This document shows positions 33,851-46,599 of a stretch of DNA of 64,000 bases, piece after piece. The position numbers and the translations under genes are program-made. Under the pieces are notes generated by a model that saw nothing but the letters and a program-made list of their open reading frames with translations, did no database searches and was not told the DNA's origin. Positions within the stretch are counted from its first letter, which is position 1, and each line of letters starts with the position of its first letter. This stretch comes from Cristatella mucedo (Eukaryota; Bryozoa; Phylactolaemata; Cristatellidae), in NCBI GenBank assembly GCA_009760855.2, contig WPIO01000127.1:443501-507500 (forward strand), given 5' to 3'.

Positions 33851-35592
33851 TTACCATCCACCATCTCCTTAACCGCTCATGGGCTAACTTCATACCTAGT
33901 GATTCTTGTGGTGACCTAGCCGATTGGTTTTCAAGTTTCTTTGTCAACAAGATAAACAAGTTCAGTGACTTAATCTCTATGGTTGCAGCATTCCCTCTGG
34001 ACTACTATCCCTCAGTTACATCATCAAAAGACTCCTGTTCATCGATTCCACACACAACCTCGATGCTTACATTCCAGGTGACCACGAGTGAATTTATCCT
34101 GAAACTTATCTCCCAATCAGATAAGACTAGCAGTCCTCTAGACCGGATTCCCACTGTCCTACCTCAATGATATTAAGATCCGCGGCTGCAATGCATAAGT
34201 AGCATAGTATAAATATGTAATTAGTCTCACGTTATGTCCCTGCAAATTTCAAAATGGCTGTTTTATGCCACTAATCAAGAAAGCAGTGATTGATCTAGAG
34301 GACTTAGGCAGCTTTCATTGATCTACAATGATTCAGTCATATCTCAGTGGGAGACTCCAGAGTATTGACGTGAAAGAACTAAGGTCATCCGAGGTGCCTA
34401 TGAAATATGGGGTACCTCATGGCTCCGTGCTAGGTCCGGTTCTTTTCACAGTTTATACTCTTCCTCTTGCTGATTTGATTGCCAAGCACAATCTAGGCTT
34501 TTACTTCTATGCGGATGACACTCAGTTATAGCTTTGCTTTGATCCCTCCCAGCCTTTGAGCACCTTGAATTCATTCAACTCACTTGCTGCATGTATTAAT
34601 GACATCTGCACATGGATGGCAGCAAGTTTTCTAAAACTAAACGATGATAAAAGTAACTTACTAGTTATGGAAAAACCGTGTGTGATTCAGAAATTGGAAA
34701 GGCTGAAGCTCAAAATTTTCCTCTGTCAGCTTATCTCCTGTTGAATCAGCTCAAAATCTAGGTGTCCAAAGTGACCTCTCGTTAGACGATCACATCAGCT
34801 CCGCAGTCAAGTCTGCCTACTTTCAGCTACATATCATTGCTAAAATTCGGGCTTGTTTAGATAAGCATGCCACGTCCTGGTTGGTCCATGCATTTGTGAC
34901 ATCCCGACTTGATTTCTGTAGCTCGCTGCTTACTGGCCTACCAGCATGTGCAATCAGGCGCTTACAGCTGGTGCACAACTCCTCAGCTAGGCTTGTCTGT
35001 TGTGAACGTCGCAGTTGCCATATCACACCACTTCTCGCCGACCTGCACTGGCTACCATTCAAGCAATGAATCGACTTCAAGGTTTTGTCGCTCACTTTTA
35101 GGTCACTTCATTATTTGGCTCCAGCCTACCTTTCAGATTTACTCCCCCACCAGGCCAAGCATTGTACCATTCACTTTTTGGAATCCGACAGTTTACCACT
35201 ATCCTCTAAAAATCTCACATCCTTTAGAGACCGTCCACTAAGTTCCTTTGCTCCCAAAGCCTGGAACTCCCGCCTGACTTGCGTCAGAATATGCCCTGAC
35301 TTGACCACGTTTAAAAAAAAACTAAAAACACACTTATTTAGGACAGCATTTAGTGGGTTCCTGTGGTTCATCCTTCATGAGCTAATGCGTGCTGACACTG
35401 TGCATGCTGCCACTAACCACATTTGTCTGCTGACATGCATGTCACCTCTAACCACGTTGCTCATTTTGTTTATCAAGCATGATATTACTCATCATTCAAT
35501 CGTGTTTCCCTTCGCAGCAAATTTAAAGCGCCTAGGAAGAGACTGAGTTCTCTGAGGGCGCTTTATCAAGTGCATTATTATTATTATTACTA
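33851..35592 (+). mobile_element. Older LINE-A copy with internal deletion
   Basis: It starts IHHLLNRSWANF and FFVNKINKFSDL, loses part of the palm region near 34170-34330, then continues YGVPHGSVLGP, FYADDTQL and the C-terminal tail to a hairpin and ATT tail. Several stops and frameshifts are present. Its upstream part probably continues left of the nested copy at about 32440-32510. Confidence 0.8.
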
Positions 35593-38262
35593 TTCAGTTC
35601 ATTCTCCCTTCACCGAGTCCTAACAAGTAAATTTGAACGAGTTGTGGCAGACAAACTGAAATCTTGTATAGAGAAATTTAACCTACGAAGTAGGTTCTAG
35701 TCTAGTTTAAAAGCTGATTACTATACGCAGTCGGCATTGCCTACAGCAACCTTCTCGGGTGTGCAGACTTAATAATAATAATAATAATAATTCACTTGAT
35801 AAAGCACCCTCACAGAACTTAATCTCTCTCTAGGCGCTTTACATTTGCTGTAAAGTGAAATGCAATTGAAAGGTAAGTAAAATCATGCTTGAAAAAACAA
35901 ACGAAATGAATAATATGGTTAGGGGTGACATGCACAGGGTCAGCATGCAAATGTGGTTAGTGGAAGCATACACAGTGTCAGCACGCATAAGCACATCAAG
36001 GACGAATCACAGGGACCCACTGAATGCTGTCCTAAATAGGTGTGTTTTTAGGTTCCTTTTAAATGTGGTCAGGTCAGGGGATGTTCTGACGCAGGTCGGG
36101 AGAGAGTTCCAGGCTTTGGGAGCATATGAACTAAATGCACGGTCTCCAAAGGATTTAAGGTTTGTATGAGGTATTTCTAGACTGTTGGATTCCGAAAAGC
36201 GGGTGGTACGATGCTTAGCCTGATGGGTTAGTATATCTGACAGATAGGCTGGAGCCATAGAATGAAGGGACCTAAAAGTGAGCGACAAAACCATGAAGTC
36301 AATCCGTTGCTTGACTGGTAGCCAGTGCAGGTCGGCGAGAAGTGGAGTAATGTGGCAACTGTGACGCTCACGACAGACAAGCCTAGCTGCAGAGTTTTGC
36401 ACCAGCTGCAATAGCCTGATCGCACATGCTGGTAGGCCAGTAAGCAGTGAGTTGCAGAAGTCGAGACGAGATGTCACGAATGCATGGACCAACTTGGACG
36501 TGGTATTTTTATCTAAACAGGCCCGAATTTTAGCAATGTTATGAAGCTGAAAATAGGCGGATTTGACTGTGGAGCTGATGTGGTCGTCTAACGAGAGGTC
36601 GCTTTGGAATATGACACCTAGATTTCGAGCTGATTCAACTGGAGACTTGGGTAAAGTCCCTGGGCTTGTTCCACTTGATTTTTCCGCAGAAATCCATACT
36701 ATTGATCACTAGCTTCTGCCTGAGTGGCTCGCATCTCGCCTGGGCATAAATGGCACAGCAGTGCAATGGTTCAGGTCTGGTCTAAGTGGAAGACTGTAAA
36801 GTATTGTGAACGGAATAATATCGTCCCAGAAACCACTTAATTGTGGAGTAATTTATGATTCTGCCCAACGTCTGCTTCTTTTAACAATGTATACTATTCA
36901 TCTTGCAACTATGATCGCTGAGCATAATCTAGGCTGTCACTTCTATGTAGATTAGATAGATAGACTATTATTATCAAGTGCAATATTATTATTATAGATG
37001 ATATTCAGTTGTACCCTCTCATTGCTCCCTCCCAGCGATCGAGCACTTCAAATTCGATATCCGCAGATGTGCGGCAGCAAACTTTTTAAAATTTAATTAC
37101 CTCTGAAATATCGTAAGCCTCGGGGCTCAGTTCACGGTCTTGTTTTTTCATGGTTTATAATCCCCCAATATGATTTCCAAGCACCTTCAGGCTTTCACTT
37201 GCATGCGGACGACATTCAGTTGAACTTTTGCTTTGAGCGCTCCCACCCCTCGTGCACGTCAAATTCTCTCAACTCGCTTGCTGCACGTACTGATGACATC
37301 CACACCTGAAGGGCAGCACGTTTTTTTAAATTGAATGCTGATAAAAACCAATTTACTAGTTACGGACAAACCAAGTGTGATTAAGAAATTGAAAGGCTGA
37401 GACTCAAAATCGGCTCTGCCAGTAAATCTTCCGTTTCAATGTGCATGAAATCTTGTTTTCTCGTTCCAAAGTGATCTTTCGTTAGACGACCACATTAGCT
37501 CCACAGTCAAGTCTGCCTACTTTCAGCTTCATTACATTGCTAAAATGTGGGCTTTTTTAGATAAGGATAACACATCTATGTTGTCCGTGCATTTGTGACA
37601 TCCCGTATTGACTTCTTTAACTCACTACTGTGCAATCAGGCGCTGGCAGCTTGTGCTAAACTCTGTAGCTAGGATTGTCTGTCGTTAGAGTCGCAGTTGC
37701 CTTATTACACTAATTCTTGCCCACCTGCACTGGCAACCAGTCAAGCGACGCATCGACTTCAAGGTTTCGTCGCTCACTTTTGGTCACTTCCAGGTCCTTT
37801 CATTCTTTCACTTCAGTCTACCTATCAGATCAGTTCTCCCACCAGAATCAACATCGTAACACCCGCTTTTTGGAATCAAACTGTTTACCTATACCTCGTA
37901 CAAACCTCAAATCCTTACGAGATCTCTTCTTTGGAGACCGTGCATTTTGTTCGTATGCTCTCAAAACCTGTAACTCACTCCCGACTTGCATTATGACGTC
38001 CCTAACTTGACCACATTTAAAAGAAAGTAAAAACGTACCTATTTATCACACCATTTAGTGTGCCCCTATGATTTGACCTTCATGTGTTAATGTGTGCTGA
38101 TACTGTGCATGCTGCTACTGACCACACTTGTATGCTGATCCTGTGCACCGTAACCGTCTTAGCCATTCAATCGTATTTGCTTTGCAGCAAATGTGAATCG
38201 CCTAGAAAGAGATTGATTTCTCTGAGGGTGCTTTATCAAGTGGTTTATTATCATTATTATTG
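35593..38262 (+). mobile_element. LINE-A remnants split by a nested antisense copy
   Basis: A degenerate reverse-transcriptase frame (ERVVADKLKS) is broken at 35770 and resumes at 36649 (PLDFSAEIHTIDHQLL). A second, overlapping LINE-A segment begins near 37095 (repeat of the VPQGS-to-YADD part) and runs to a hairpin and ATT tail at 38262. A 45-bp LINE-A tail also appears inserted at about 36953-36994. Confidence 0.75.
35771..36642 (-). mobile_element. Recent LINE-A 3' copy nested antisense
   Basis: This 872-bp 5'-truncated element has an open 161-codon C-terminal frame (36007-36492), a 3' hairpin and an (AAT)n tail. It is flanked by AGACTT at 35765-35770 and 36643-36648. Deleting it restores the host codons CADLGKV, homologous to NADMGRV at 18249-19697. 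Confidence 0.9.
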
Positions 38263-38265
38263 CGA

Positions 38266-38880
38266 CGAAACCAACTTACTAGTTATAGACAAACCAAGTG
38301 CGATTCAGAAGTTAGATAATCTATCGCTCATAATCGAGTACTCTACTATGTTTCCTGTTCATTCTGCACGTGATCTAGGTGTCCTGCTCCGAAGTGACCT
38401 TCCATTAGACGACGAAATGTGCTCCGCAGTCAAGGCTGCCTGCTTTCACTTATATAACATTGCTAAAAATTGGACTTGCGGGATACTTCATCGAAACTGG
38501 TCCATGCATTTATGAAATTCAGTCTCGGCTTTACAACTCACTGCCAGCTCGTCTACCGGCTTCTGCAATCATGCGGTTACAGTTAGTGCACCACTCTGCT
38601 GCTAGGCTTGTCTGTAATGAGCACCTCAGTGTTCAGGTGAAACCACTTCTTGCAGACCTGCACTATTCAAGAAGCGCATTGACTTTAGGTTTGGTCACTT
38701 ATTTCCAGTTTCCTTTATTTTCTAGCTATAGCCTTCTTATCAGAACTACTCCCCAATAGGCGAAGAATCATCCAACCTATTGTTTTGTATCCAATCATTA
38801 AGCCGAACCTCGTACGAACCTCAAAACCGTTGGAGACCGTGCTTTAATTTTCGATGCTCTCAAAGCCCGTCATTTCTAGA
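38266..38880 (+). mobile_element. LINE-A internal fragment, 3'-truncated
   Basis: It encodes ETNLLVIDKPSAIQKL, SARDLGVLLRSDLPLDD and LVHHSAARLVC. The sequence stops resembling LINE-A after GGAGACCGTGC and has no hairpin. It directly follows another LINE-A tail. Confidence 0.7.
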
Positions 38881-39299
38881 GCCTCTAATCATTTTCCAAC
38901 GTAAACCTAACAGTTTAGACAAATATTTACATATTATAATATATATTTTAATGTGTTATGGTTATACTTTTAACATAAAGTATAGAGTCAATACTATCCC
39001 CTTTCTAGCAGTTTTTTGAGAAGAAATGCTAACTGCTGTCCGTATAGACAACTTCTCATTTTCATCATTATCAGTACTGTAGCTCTCTCATTAAGTTCTG
39101 TCCTTTTAATTAAACCTTTTTAATTTTCTAACTTATACACCTAAATTTCGATATCCAATTTGTTACAGATGAATTGAGTTGAAAAACAAAAGCTTCAGAC
39201 TAAACGCTTGCTCAATAATTTTGATTCAACTCAAAATAGCTACGATCGATATTAATTGTATTTCGACTGCTTATCATGAGAATGCACAATTTTTTTTAT

Positions 39300-40548
39300 T
39301 TATAATATTAATAATAAACTTTATAAAGCTCTCTCAGAGAACTCAATCTCTTTCTAGGCGTTTTACTTTTGATGCAAAGGAAACAAGATCGTGTGTTGAG
39401 TAGTATCACTCTTGACAAACGACATGAATAACATGGTTAGGGATGATATGCACATGGTTAGCATGCAATTATGGTTAGTGGTAGCATTCAACAGTGTCAG
39501 TTCGCATAAGCACATAAAAAACAAATCACAGGGACTCACTAACTAGTGCCACAAATAAGTTCGTTTCTAATTTCTTTTTAAATGTGGTCAAGTTAGAGAA
39601 CGTCGTGACGGAAGTCCGGCGTGAGTTCCAGGCTTTGGGAGCGTACGAACTACAGACACGGTCTCCAAAGGATTTGAGGTTTGTACAATATGTAGGTAAA
39701 CAGTTAGATTTCGAAAAGCCGGTGGTATTACGCTTAGCCTTGTGGGGGAGTAGATCTGGTAGGTTTTGAAGGAACCGATGAATGAAGGGACCTTAAAGTG
39801 AGTGACGAAACCTTAAAGTCGATCCACCGCTTGACCGGTAGCCAGTACAGGTCTTTAAGAAGTGATGTGTTGTGGCAATTGTGACGCGGACGACAGACTG
39901 GCCTAGCTGCACAGTTTTTCACCAGCTGTAAGGGCCTGATTACTCATGCCAGTAGGCCAGAAAGCAGTGAGTTTCAGAAATGCCTGGACCAACTAAGATG
40001 CGGTATTCCTATCTAAATAAGCCCCAAATTTTAGCAGTGGAATGTAACTGTAAGTGTGCTGGCTTGATTGTGGAGATGATTCGGTCGTCTAACGAAAGGT
40101 CACTTTAGAACATGACATCTAGATTTCCTGCACATTTAACGTGAGATGAGCTGGCAGAGCTAATTTTGAGCGTTAACTTAACCAATTTCTGTCTCACAGG
40201 GTTTGCCCACAACTAGTAAGTTAGTTTCATCATAATTCAATTTAAAAAATTTCCTGATATCAATGTGCGGATATCAGCAAAACATGCAGCAGGGGATTAT
40301 AGAGAATTCGACTTGTTCGAGGGCTGGGAGGGCTCAAAGTAAAGGTACAACTGTGTCATCCGGATAGAAGTGAAAGTATATATCATGGTTGGCAATCACA
40401 TCAGCAGGAGGGAGAGTATAAGCCGTGAAAATAATCGGATCGTCCCGGATCAGGACGGGGCTCTGACGTACCCACATCTCAGAGATACCTTGAAAGGTCT
40501 TTGTCCATTCACATCAATACTCTGGTGGAGTCTCCCACTGAGATAGCA
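39300..40548 (-). mobile_element. LINE-A copy, degenerate
   Basis: The reverse strand reads SVDVNGQ-type codons through the YADD region, the C-terminal tail, the 3' UTR and the hairpin with an ATT tail at 39300. Several stops are present. Confidence 0.78.
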
Positions 40549-41149
40549 TCGCTTGAAGAGAGAGAGAGTATTTGCAATTCGCTAATCAGGTCGTGGTTTA
40601 CATATTTCCTGCGGCTAATCTTTTATTGTCCTACCTGAGTTAATTGATAATAGCTACAGCCTTTGTCTAATTCACAATTGAGGCCACCCAATCAGAAAAA
40701 TTAGAAAAGCAAAGACTTGATCACTCCGACTACTGCTAGAACAATTTAGTGTTAGAGCAACAATGCTTAAACATTTCTTATCTAAAATACTAACCCAATC
40801 TAGTAACTATGTTTCCCTTTAACACGATCTTAGTTCTAGAATTTGAAAACATACCATTCTAATGGTGGATTTATGCACACAATGTGACTTCACTCAGGCC
40901 GGTATGTATTAGGTTAGTCTGACTCATAATAAGCTGTTAAAGCCCATTAGAATCAACGATGAGCCAACCATCTCAATCGCATTGGTGAGAAGTTGGTTGA
41001 AAGACTGATGTGACATATTATAAAATAGAAAATTACAGGTCGGGGCCGACCCCGGCACCGCTAAGAAACTATAAGAGTGCAATTAGGCAGATATATAAAG
41101 TTTCCATAGTCACACATGGCACGACTCTCTAGTTTTAAAACTAACATTA
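40549..41149. other. Spacer between two LINE-A copies
   Basis: No recognised content. Confidence 0.5.
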
Positions 41150-43560
41150 AAAATAATAAATTAGATATAGCACCTCATAGTACTTAATCTCTTTGTAGGC
41201 ACTATAAATCAGCTGAAAAGGAAGACAGATCGAATTATTAGCCCTAGCACGCTAATAAACAAGCATAGTATGGTTAGAGGTGACACCCACAGGTTAAGCA
41301 TGCAGGTATGTTTAGTGGCAGCACCCTCATTGTCAGCAAGCAAAAGCAGATAAAGGTAGAATCACAGTAACCTACTAAATACTGTGATAAGCAGATGCAT
41401 TTTTACTTTCTTTTTAAATTTGATCAATTCAGAAGATGTCATGACGCAAGTCAGAAGAGAGTTCTAGGCTTCGTGAGCAAACGAACTTAAGACATGATCT
41501 GCAAAGGTTTGGGGTTCGTGCGAGGTATAAGTAAACAGCAGATTCTGAAAATCGGGTGGTACGATGCTAAGCCTGGTGGGGGAGTCGATTTGATAGGTAG
41601 GCTGGAGCCGAAGAATGAAGGGACCTGAAAGTGTAGGACAAAACCTTGAAGTCGATGCATTGCTTGACTGGGAGCCAGTGCATGCCGGTGAGAAGTGAAA
41701 ACATGTTGCAACTGCAAAGCAAACGACAGCCAAGCCTTACTGCAGACTTTTGAACCACCTGTAAGCGTCTTATCGTACAAGCCGGTACTCCCAGCAAGCA
41801 ATCAGTTCCAAAAGTCACGACGGGATGTCACAAATGCATGAACCAACTTGGATGTGGCATCCCTGTCTAAACAAGCCAGAATTTTAGCAATCTTATGTAG
41901 CTGAAATTAGGCAGACGTGATCGTGGAGCTCATGTGGTCCTCTAATGAAAGGTCACTTTGGAACACAACACCTTTATTTCATGCACATTCCAACAGGAGA
42001 TATGCTGCGAGAACCGATTTTGAGCGTCAGCCTTTCCAATTTCTTAAGCACACTTCGTCTGTCCAAAACTAGTAAGTTGGTTTTATTATTATTCCGTTTA
42101 AGAAAACTTGCCACCTACCATGAATAGATGTCATCACTAGGCGCAGCAAGGGAGTTGAGAGAATTGGAAAAACTCGAGACAGGGAGGGATCAAAGCAACT
42201 GTGCAACTGAGTGTCATCTGCAAAATAGTAAAACCTAGATTGTGCTTATTAATCACATCGGCTAGAGTGAGAGCACAAACCACGAAAATAATGGAAGCAA
42301 GCACAGAGCCCCGAGGTACGCCACGTTTCAGCGGTTCGTCGGCTGACCTTTGCCCATTAACATAAATAGTCTGGAGTGACCCAGTGAGATAGGACCTGAA
42401 CCTTGGTAATGCAGTGCCTATTTTGCCCGGACGAAATGGCAGGTGCCTAAAAAGGACTTGTTGATTGATAGCATCAAGAAGTGCCAGAAGATCGAGCAAA
42501 ACAAGCAGACAAGCTCTACCTAAGTCTGCATTCATAAGTTGGTTGTTATACACCCCAACGAAACTGACTCCGTGTAGCCATTAGCTCTAGAACTACATTG
42601 GAGCTTACTAGCAAAGTTTTAAGTTTCAATATGTGAGCTTAGCTGGTCTGCTACGACTCGTTTCAGTGTCTTGGACAGTAACGTTAGGAGGAGACTTGGA
42701 AGTTGCTCACATTCCCTCGGTCTGGTGTTGCTTTCTTGAGTAGTGGCCTGACTGCAGCATTTATGAAAAGTGCTGGGATGTGGAAAGAGGCTAACGATAT
42801 ATTTATTATGTTAGTTACGCATGCCAGCAGCAGATCGGTGGAGGATAGTGGGAATAGGGTGCAGAGGACTAGTTGTCTTCGCTTACTGATATATGAACTT
42901 CAGGAAAATGTCAGTGACCTCCTCAAATATAGACACTGAGGTTCTGCATGGAATTTAGTAACAGAATTTCAGGGATATGCTGCCATCTTAGGGATAGACT
43001 CGCTGATCTTGTCTATCTTGTTGACAAAGAAGCTAGAGAAGCGATCACCCGCATCATTTCAGGGATTACTCGGTAAGGAGCTAACGTGGAAGCTGTTAAC
43101 GAGATGGTGGATCGTAGATAGCAGCTTTTGTTTATGGTGCATGTGGGATTCGAATTTTTTTTATAGAGGTTAGACTTTTTCTAGGCGCTTGCTGGGACCG
43201 ATTGGTACGATCTGTTGTAGTCCCGGTTTGCCTGTCCACGGACAGTCAATTCTGATCTTTTGCGTGCTTTTTCAAGCTTACGCAGACCGGGCGAGATTTT
43301 TGTCTGTGGTAAACCATAGCCCGTCTGGGCGAGGGTGCACATATCACTTGGGCAGAGGTTCGAACTCATCAAGCATGTCAGCTAGTGTCGTGTTGTAGCA
43401 ATCTATTAATGACGACGCCTCAGAATGGGTATTGAGCAGCAGAGGCGAAGCAGATATTCTCGCACGGACAGTATCGACGTCAAGGGTCTTGAGATTTCGT
43501 GATTCACATGTGATTTTAGATGAGGAGTAAACCAAAAGCCCGTGGCTTACTTTGGACAAT
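41150..43560 (-). mobile_element. Longest LINE-A copy, about 2.4 kb
   Basis: Reading minus, it starts in the endonuclease-to-RT linker (SRNLKTLDVDTVRARIS, then LRKLEKARKR), then FFVNKIDKISES-like codons, LLVLLDLLALLDAI, VPRGSVLA and the C-terminal tail, with a decayed hairpin near 41180. It shows more of LINE-A's upstream coding region than any other copy here. Its 5' edge lies within about 60 bp of the WSC-1 splice donor. Confidence 0.8.
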
Positions 43561-43614
43561 GAGACACATTAAACAGGAGGCATAACCTCAATAAATGCTG
43601 ATTCCTGATCTCAC

Positions 43615-43932
43615 CGAAAGTCTCCAGCAATGTGACGAAATCGTTAGTGCTATTGGACCCTCCGCAGTAGACCACTGTGGATGAGTTAACACGGAGCAGG
43701 CAGCTGATGTTGCACATGTCGTCGTCAACTTTATATGAAGAGCTTGGCAATGATGCTAAGCAGAAACCACGCGACCCGAATGACGCCGACACTGGCATGC
43801 TCAGACGAATGCACAGATCGCGTCTGACTTCAAGCGGCGTGCTGTAATTGAGAGCAATAGCTTCTGACGAATTCATTGCATCGTATGTGCTTCCGGTAGC
43901 AATGTAGCATCCCAAGTAGCCACTCATTTGAC
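43615..43932 (-). CDS. Exon: WSC module 1, complete on one exon
   Basis: This 318-nt phase 1-1 exon has a TTTTTCAG acceptor and a GTGAGA donor. It starts with the WSC hallmark YLGCY. It continues with cysteines in RRDLC, GFC, DDMC, NISC and VVYCGG, ending in the CGG block seen in most WSC domains. WSC domains are cysteine-rich carbohydrate-binding or wall-sensing modules, first described in yeast stress sensors and also found in kremen and polycystin-1. The glycine in the usual CYCG is replaced (GFCLA). A LINE-A copy begins within about 60 bp of its donor. Confidence 0.82.
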
Positions 43933-44048
43933 CTGAAAAATGGAAGGTTGCAGATCTCAGGCCCGGCACTGCATTTACTGACTAGCCACCGAGGCGTAGG
44001 AGCCACGCTGTAGGAAACTGGGTATGAAAGTAACTGGTGTATTCTCAC

Positions 44049-44270
44049 TGTAACAGTATGGCTGTGACATTGTGTTCCACGTCCAGCGAGAAGCCAGCGT
44101 AGAGTTCCACTTGCATGTCAACGAAGCGTCCTTGGGAGTTTGATAACTTATTTTACGGTTTAGCTTGCACTTGACAGTAATTGTGTCGGTAGTGAAGTAA
44201 TTGCTCTTCGCACCAGTTTCGATGTTGTAAGTGCTGCCCAACAGCCCAGCTGGATCCGGGCACGGGTACT
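44049..44270 (-). CDS. Exon: sushi/CCP module 4
   Basis: This 222-nt phase 1-1 exon has acceptor GTTTAG and donor GTGAGA. The cysteines are YPC, VKC, LTC and PYC, and SRWTWNT precedes the last, so the WTW signature is shared with modules 1 and 3. It is followed by a 116-bp intron, by far the shortest in the gene, and then the WSC exon. Confidence 0.87.
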
Positions 44271-45134
44271 CTAAACGAAGCATTCAATTGCTTTTAAATT
44301 ACGAATTTTTAAAGAGCAATGACAATGTGCTGCGCAATTGGGGTGGAAATTGGCTTCGCCAGCTCAATTTGAGAGTAAAAATGTGGTCGTTACAATATAC
44401 ACGCCGAATTTCATGCGAAAACCCTCTCGCATTCTCATGCAAATGTGCTGCAAAAACATTAAATACGTACGCGTCGTCGCAGTAGCACTATTCCAATGCC
44501 AGACGCTCCGAGTGTACGACACTACGAAACCAGCTCTGGTTGGAGCAAAGTTTCAGGAAGAAACTGGATTGAAGCGGGTTGAAATGAAGATTGATTTCGG
44601 GGAGAGAGGCGGCTTGCTTGTGTGGCTGCTTGTGATGCTGCATGGTGCTGTATGGCTACCGTATTTACTACCCAGGCGAATGAAGTAAAATCATTTTCTG
44701 CGTTAACCGTATGTACAATCTAGCGATCATCATTTCGAATCTATATAGGCCACTTTCAGAACTTGCTAATCAAGAAACCTTGGCCAAGAGCTTTTCACGT
44801 AAATCGCCTAAAGAATGAATTTACCTCCTATGAAAAGATAGGAATCAAGCGTACAGCAGCATGAGGTAGCAGATTCAGGTTTTGCACAGTGCTAGCAACA
44901 AATCTGCAATTCAAACATTAAAATTTTCAGTCCATTGGCGCTATAGACTTAAATTGCCGTAATGTCCAATCTATCTAAATAATAAAATTTTCTTTTCCCG
45001 CTTGATAGTGACACCGAAAGCACTCTTAATCTTAGGCAAACTCGCTGCTTCTATATGTTTAGCTGCAAAAACCCAGAGAAACCATTAGGCATCCGAGCTC
45101 CTGTTGGTCCAGCTGAGCTACCTGAGCAAGGTAC

Positions 45135-45330
45135 CAGCAGCGTTTTGCTTCCGACGACCAATTTTCAAAAATCGGTGTCATTACGTCTGGGTGTAACTTT
45201 CCTAATGGAAGCTTCATAGCCATATTTGCAGTATATTTTCGTGATGTCTTCACAGAGAGCCTCGTTGAGTCGTCCCCCTAGTCTTACCAAAGAACCGCGA
45301 TGCTTAATCCAAGTTGGAGCACTACACACG
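45135..45330 (-). pseudogene. Decayed sushi exon inside an intron
   Basis: The minus strand between two intact sushi exons encodes CSAPTWIKHRGSLV and then IYCKYGYEA, which match the first half of a sushi module. The frame then hits a stop. The ending NWSSEAKRC is found in another frame. No third cysteine and no clear phase-1 acceptor are present. A frameshift plus point changes would explain this, leaving an exon that can no longer be spliced in. Chance similarity cannot be fully excluded. Confidence 0.42.
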
Positions 45331-45792
45331 CGTATTATCTGCGGTATGCGAGATGTTTTATTCGATTTTTCTCAGGTGCTCTCATTCGAACAGCTCTGTC
45401 TGCAAGCTCTCGGAAAGTCCCCAAGGATTTGCAGAATCCTAGCTGCCAGTCGCTTCGATGCCACAACGTGTGTGGCATTTGCCCAGTTACCCGGAAGTCT
45501 TGTCTTGTGAATACCATTCATGAAGTCATTTGATTAAAATATATGGATTCAAATCTTCAATTTCAAAATGTTCAGCCAAGCTCACGAGTGAGCACATATA
45601 ATATAAGGACTACTTGAATGTATTCCATGAATCAATGACACGGCATTAAAAATAGCTCGTGATCCCACACCTCAAGCTACATCCCATGTCAACTTAGAGT
45701 ATGAGCGTTTCGAAAAAGCTGCTCGACTATGCTTCTTTAAAACCTCACCATTTAGTTTGCTACAATGAGCAATCGTCAATCACTTTACTTAC

Positions 45793-46020
45793 CACATTTC
45801 AGCGGTTTCCCTGAAGGAACCCAAGTCCAGACGCCGGTGCCTTCAGGCTTGCCCGTTGCTTGCTCGCAGATTGACAAATTGTCTCCTTCGATGTACGATG
45901 CCGAAACCGAGCAGTTGTACGCTATCACTTGCCCTTCGCTGTAGTTTGCTTTGCTGCTAAAGCTTCCATTATTGATAGCGTTGGTGCCGAAGGGAATCGA
46001 CCAATTTTCGCAGATAGGGA
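45793..46020 (-). CDS. Exon: sushi/CCP module 3
   Basis: This 228-nt phase 1-1 exon has a TCTTTTTCAG acceptor and a GTAAGT donor. The four cysteines appear as PIC, AYNC, SIC and PLKC, with GVWTWVP before the last one. The YxxGxxxxYxC spacing typical of sushi domains is seen in YSEGQVIAYNC. NGS, NYS and NCS are candidate N-glycosylation sites. A decayed sushi exon lies about 460 bp downstream in the next intron. Confidence 0.9.
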
Positions 46021-46599
46021 CTGAAAAAGAGACGAGCGCTCGAGCTTTGACCAATAGAGCTCTCACTAGTCGCTAGAGGTCACCCTCTAGAGGTCACCCG
46101 CAAGAAGTCACCGCTTTCCAAGCTGCTGCCGACGCTCCTTCGAATCAGAAATCTTGTTGCTCTGCTCATCTGCTCATCTTGCTTTTCGCACGTGTTGCAT
46201 CAGTCTCAGGCGAGCAATTAATCTTACTAATAATTTCGAAACTAGGACGTGCGAGCAGATCATTTTGCACTGTGAGTGACTCGTCTAGTGTGTCCTAACC
46301 CAACGCATCCTACCTCTGCATGTCCGACTCATTTTGTACGAAAATTGCATTAAAGAAAACTCGTGGCTTCCTGGTAGCCAATGTGCTAATTTCTCGTCTT
46401 CTTATGGGACCTTGGTCTCCTTTTAAACGTTGTAAAGATTTGAATAGATTTCAAAGTCCCAGCAGAGTATTTGATAAATATTTCCGAATAAGTTTTAACT
46501 ACTGAGCAAAAAAATCCTCTGCTAAATGACTTGGAGGACGGGAAATTATTTTGGGAGCCAAGAATCGAACCCGGTGGCTTTTAGACAGTATCAAGCAAT

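Noticed and set aside
43189-45533. Plus-strand frames opposite the WSC and sushi exons
   Set aside because: They are antisense shadows of minus-strand exons and of LINE-A.
46545-46590. B-box-like GGGTTCGATTC on the minus strand, possible tRNA or SINE
   Set aside because: No A box, no acceptor stem and no second copy in the window.
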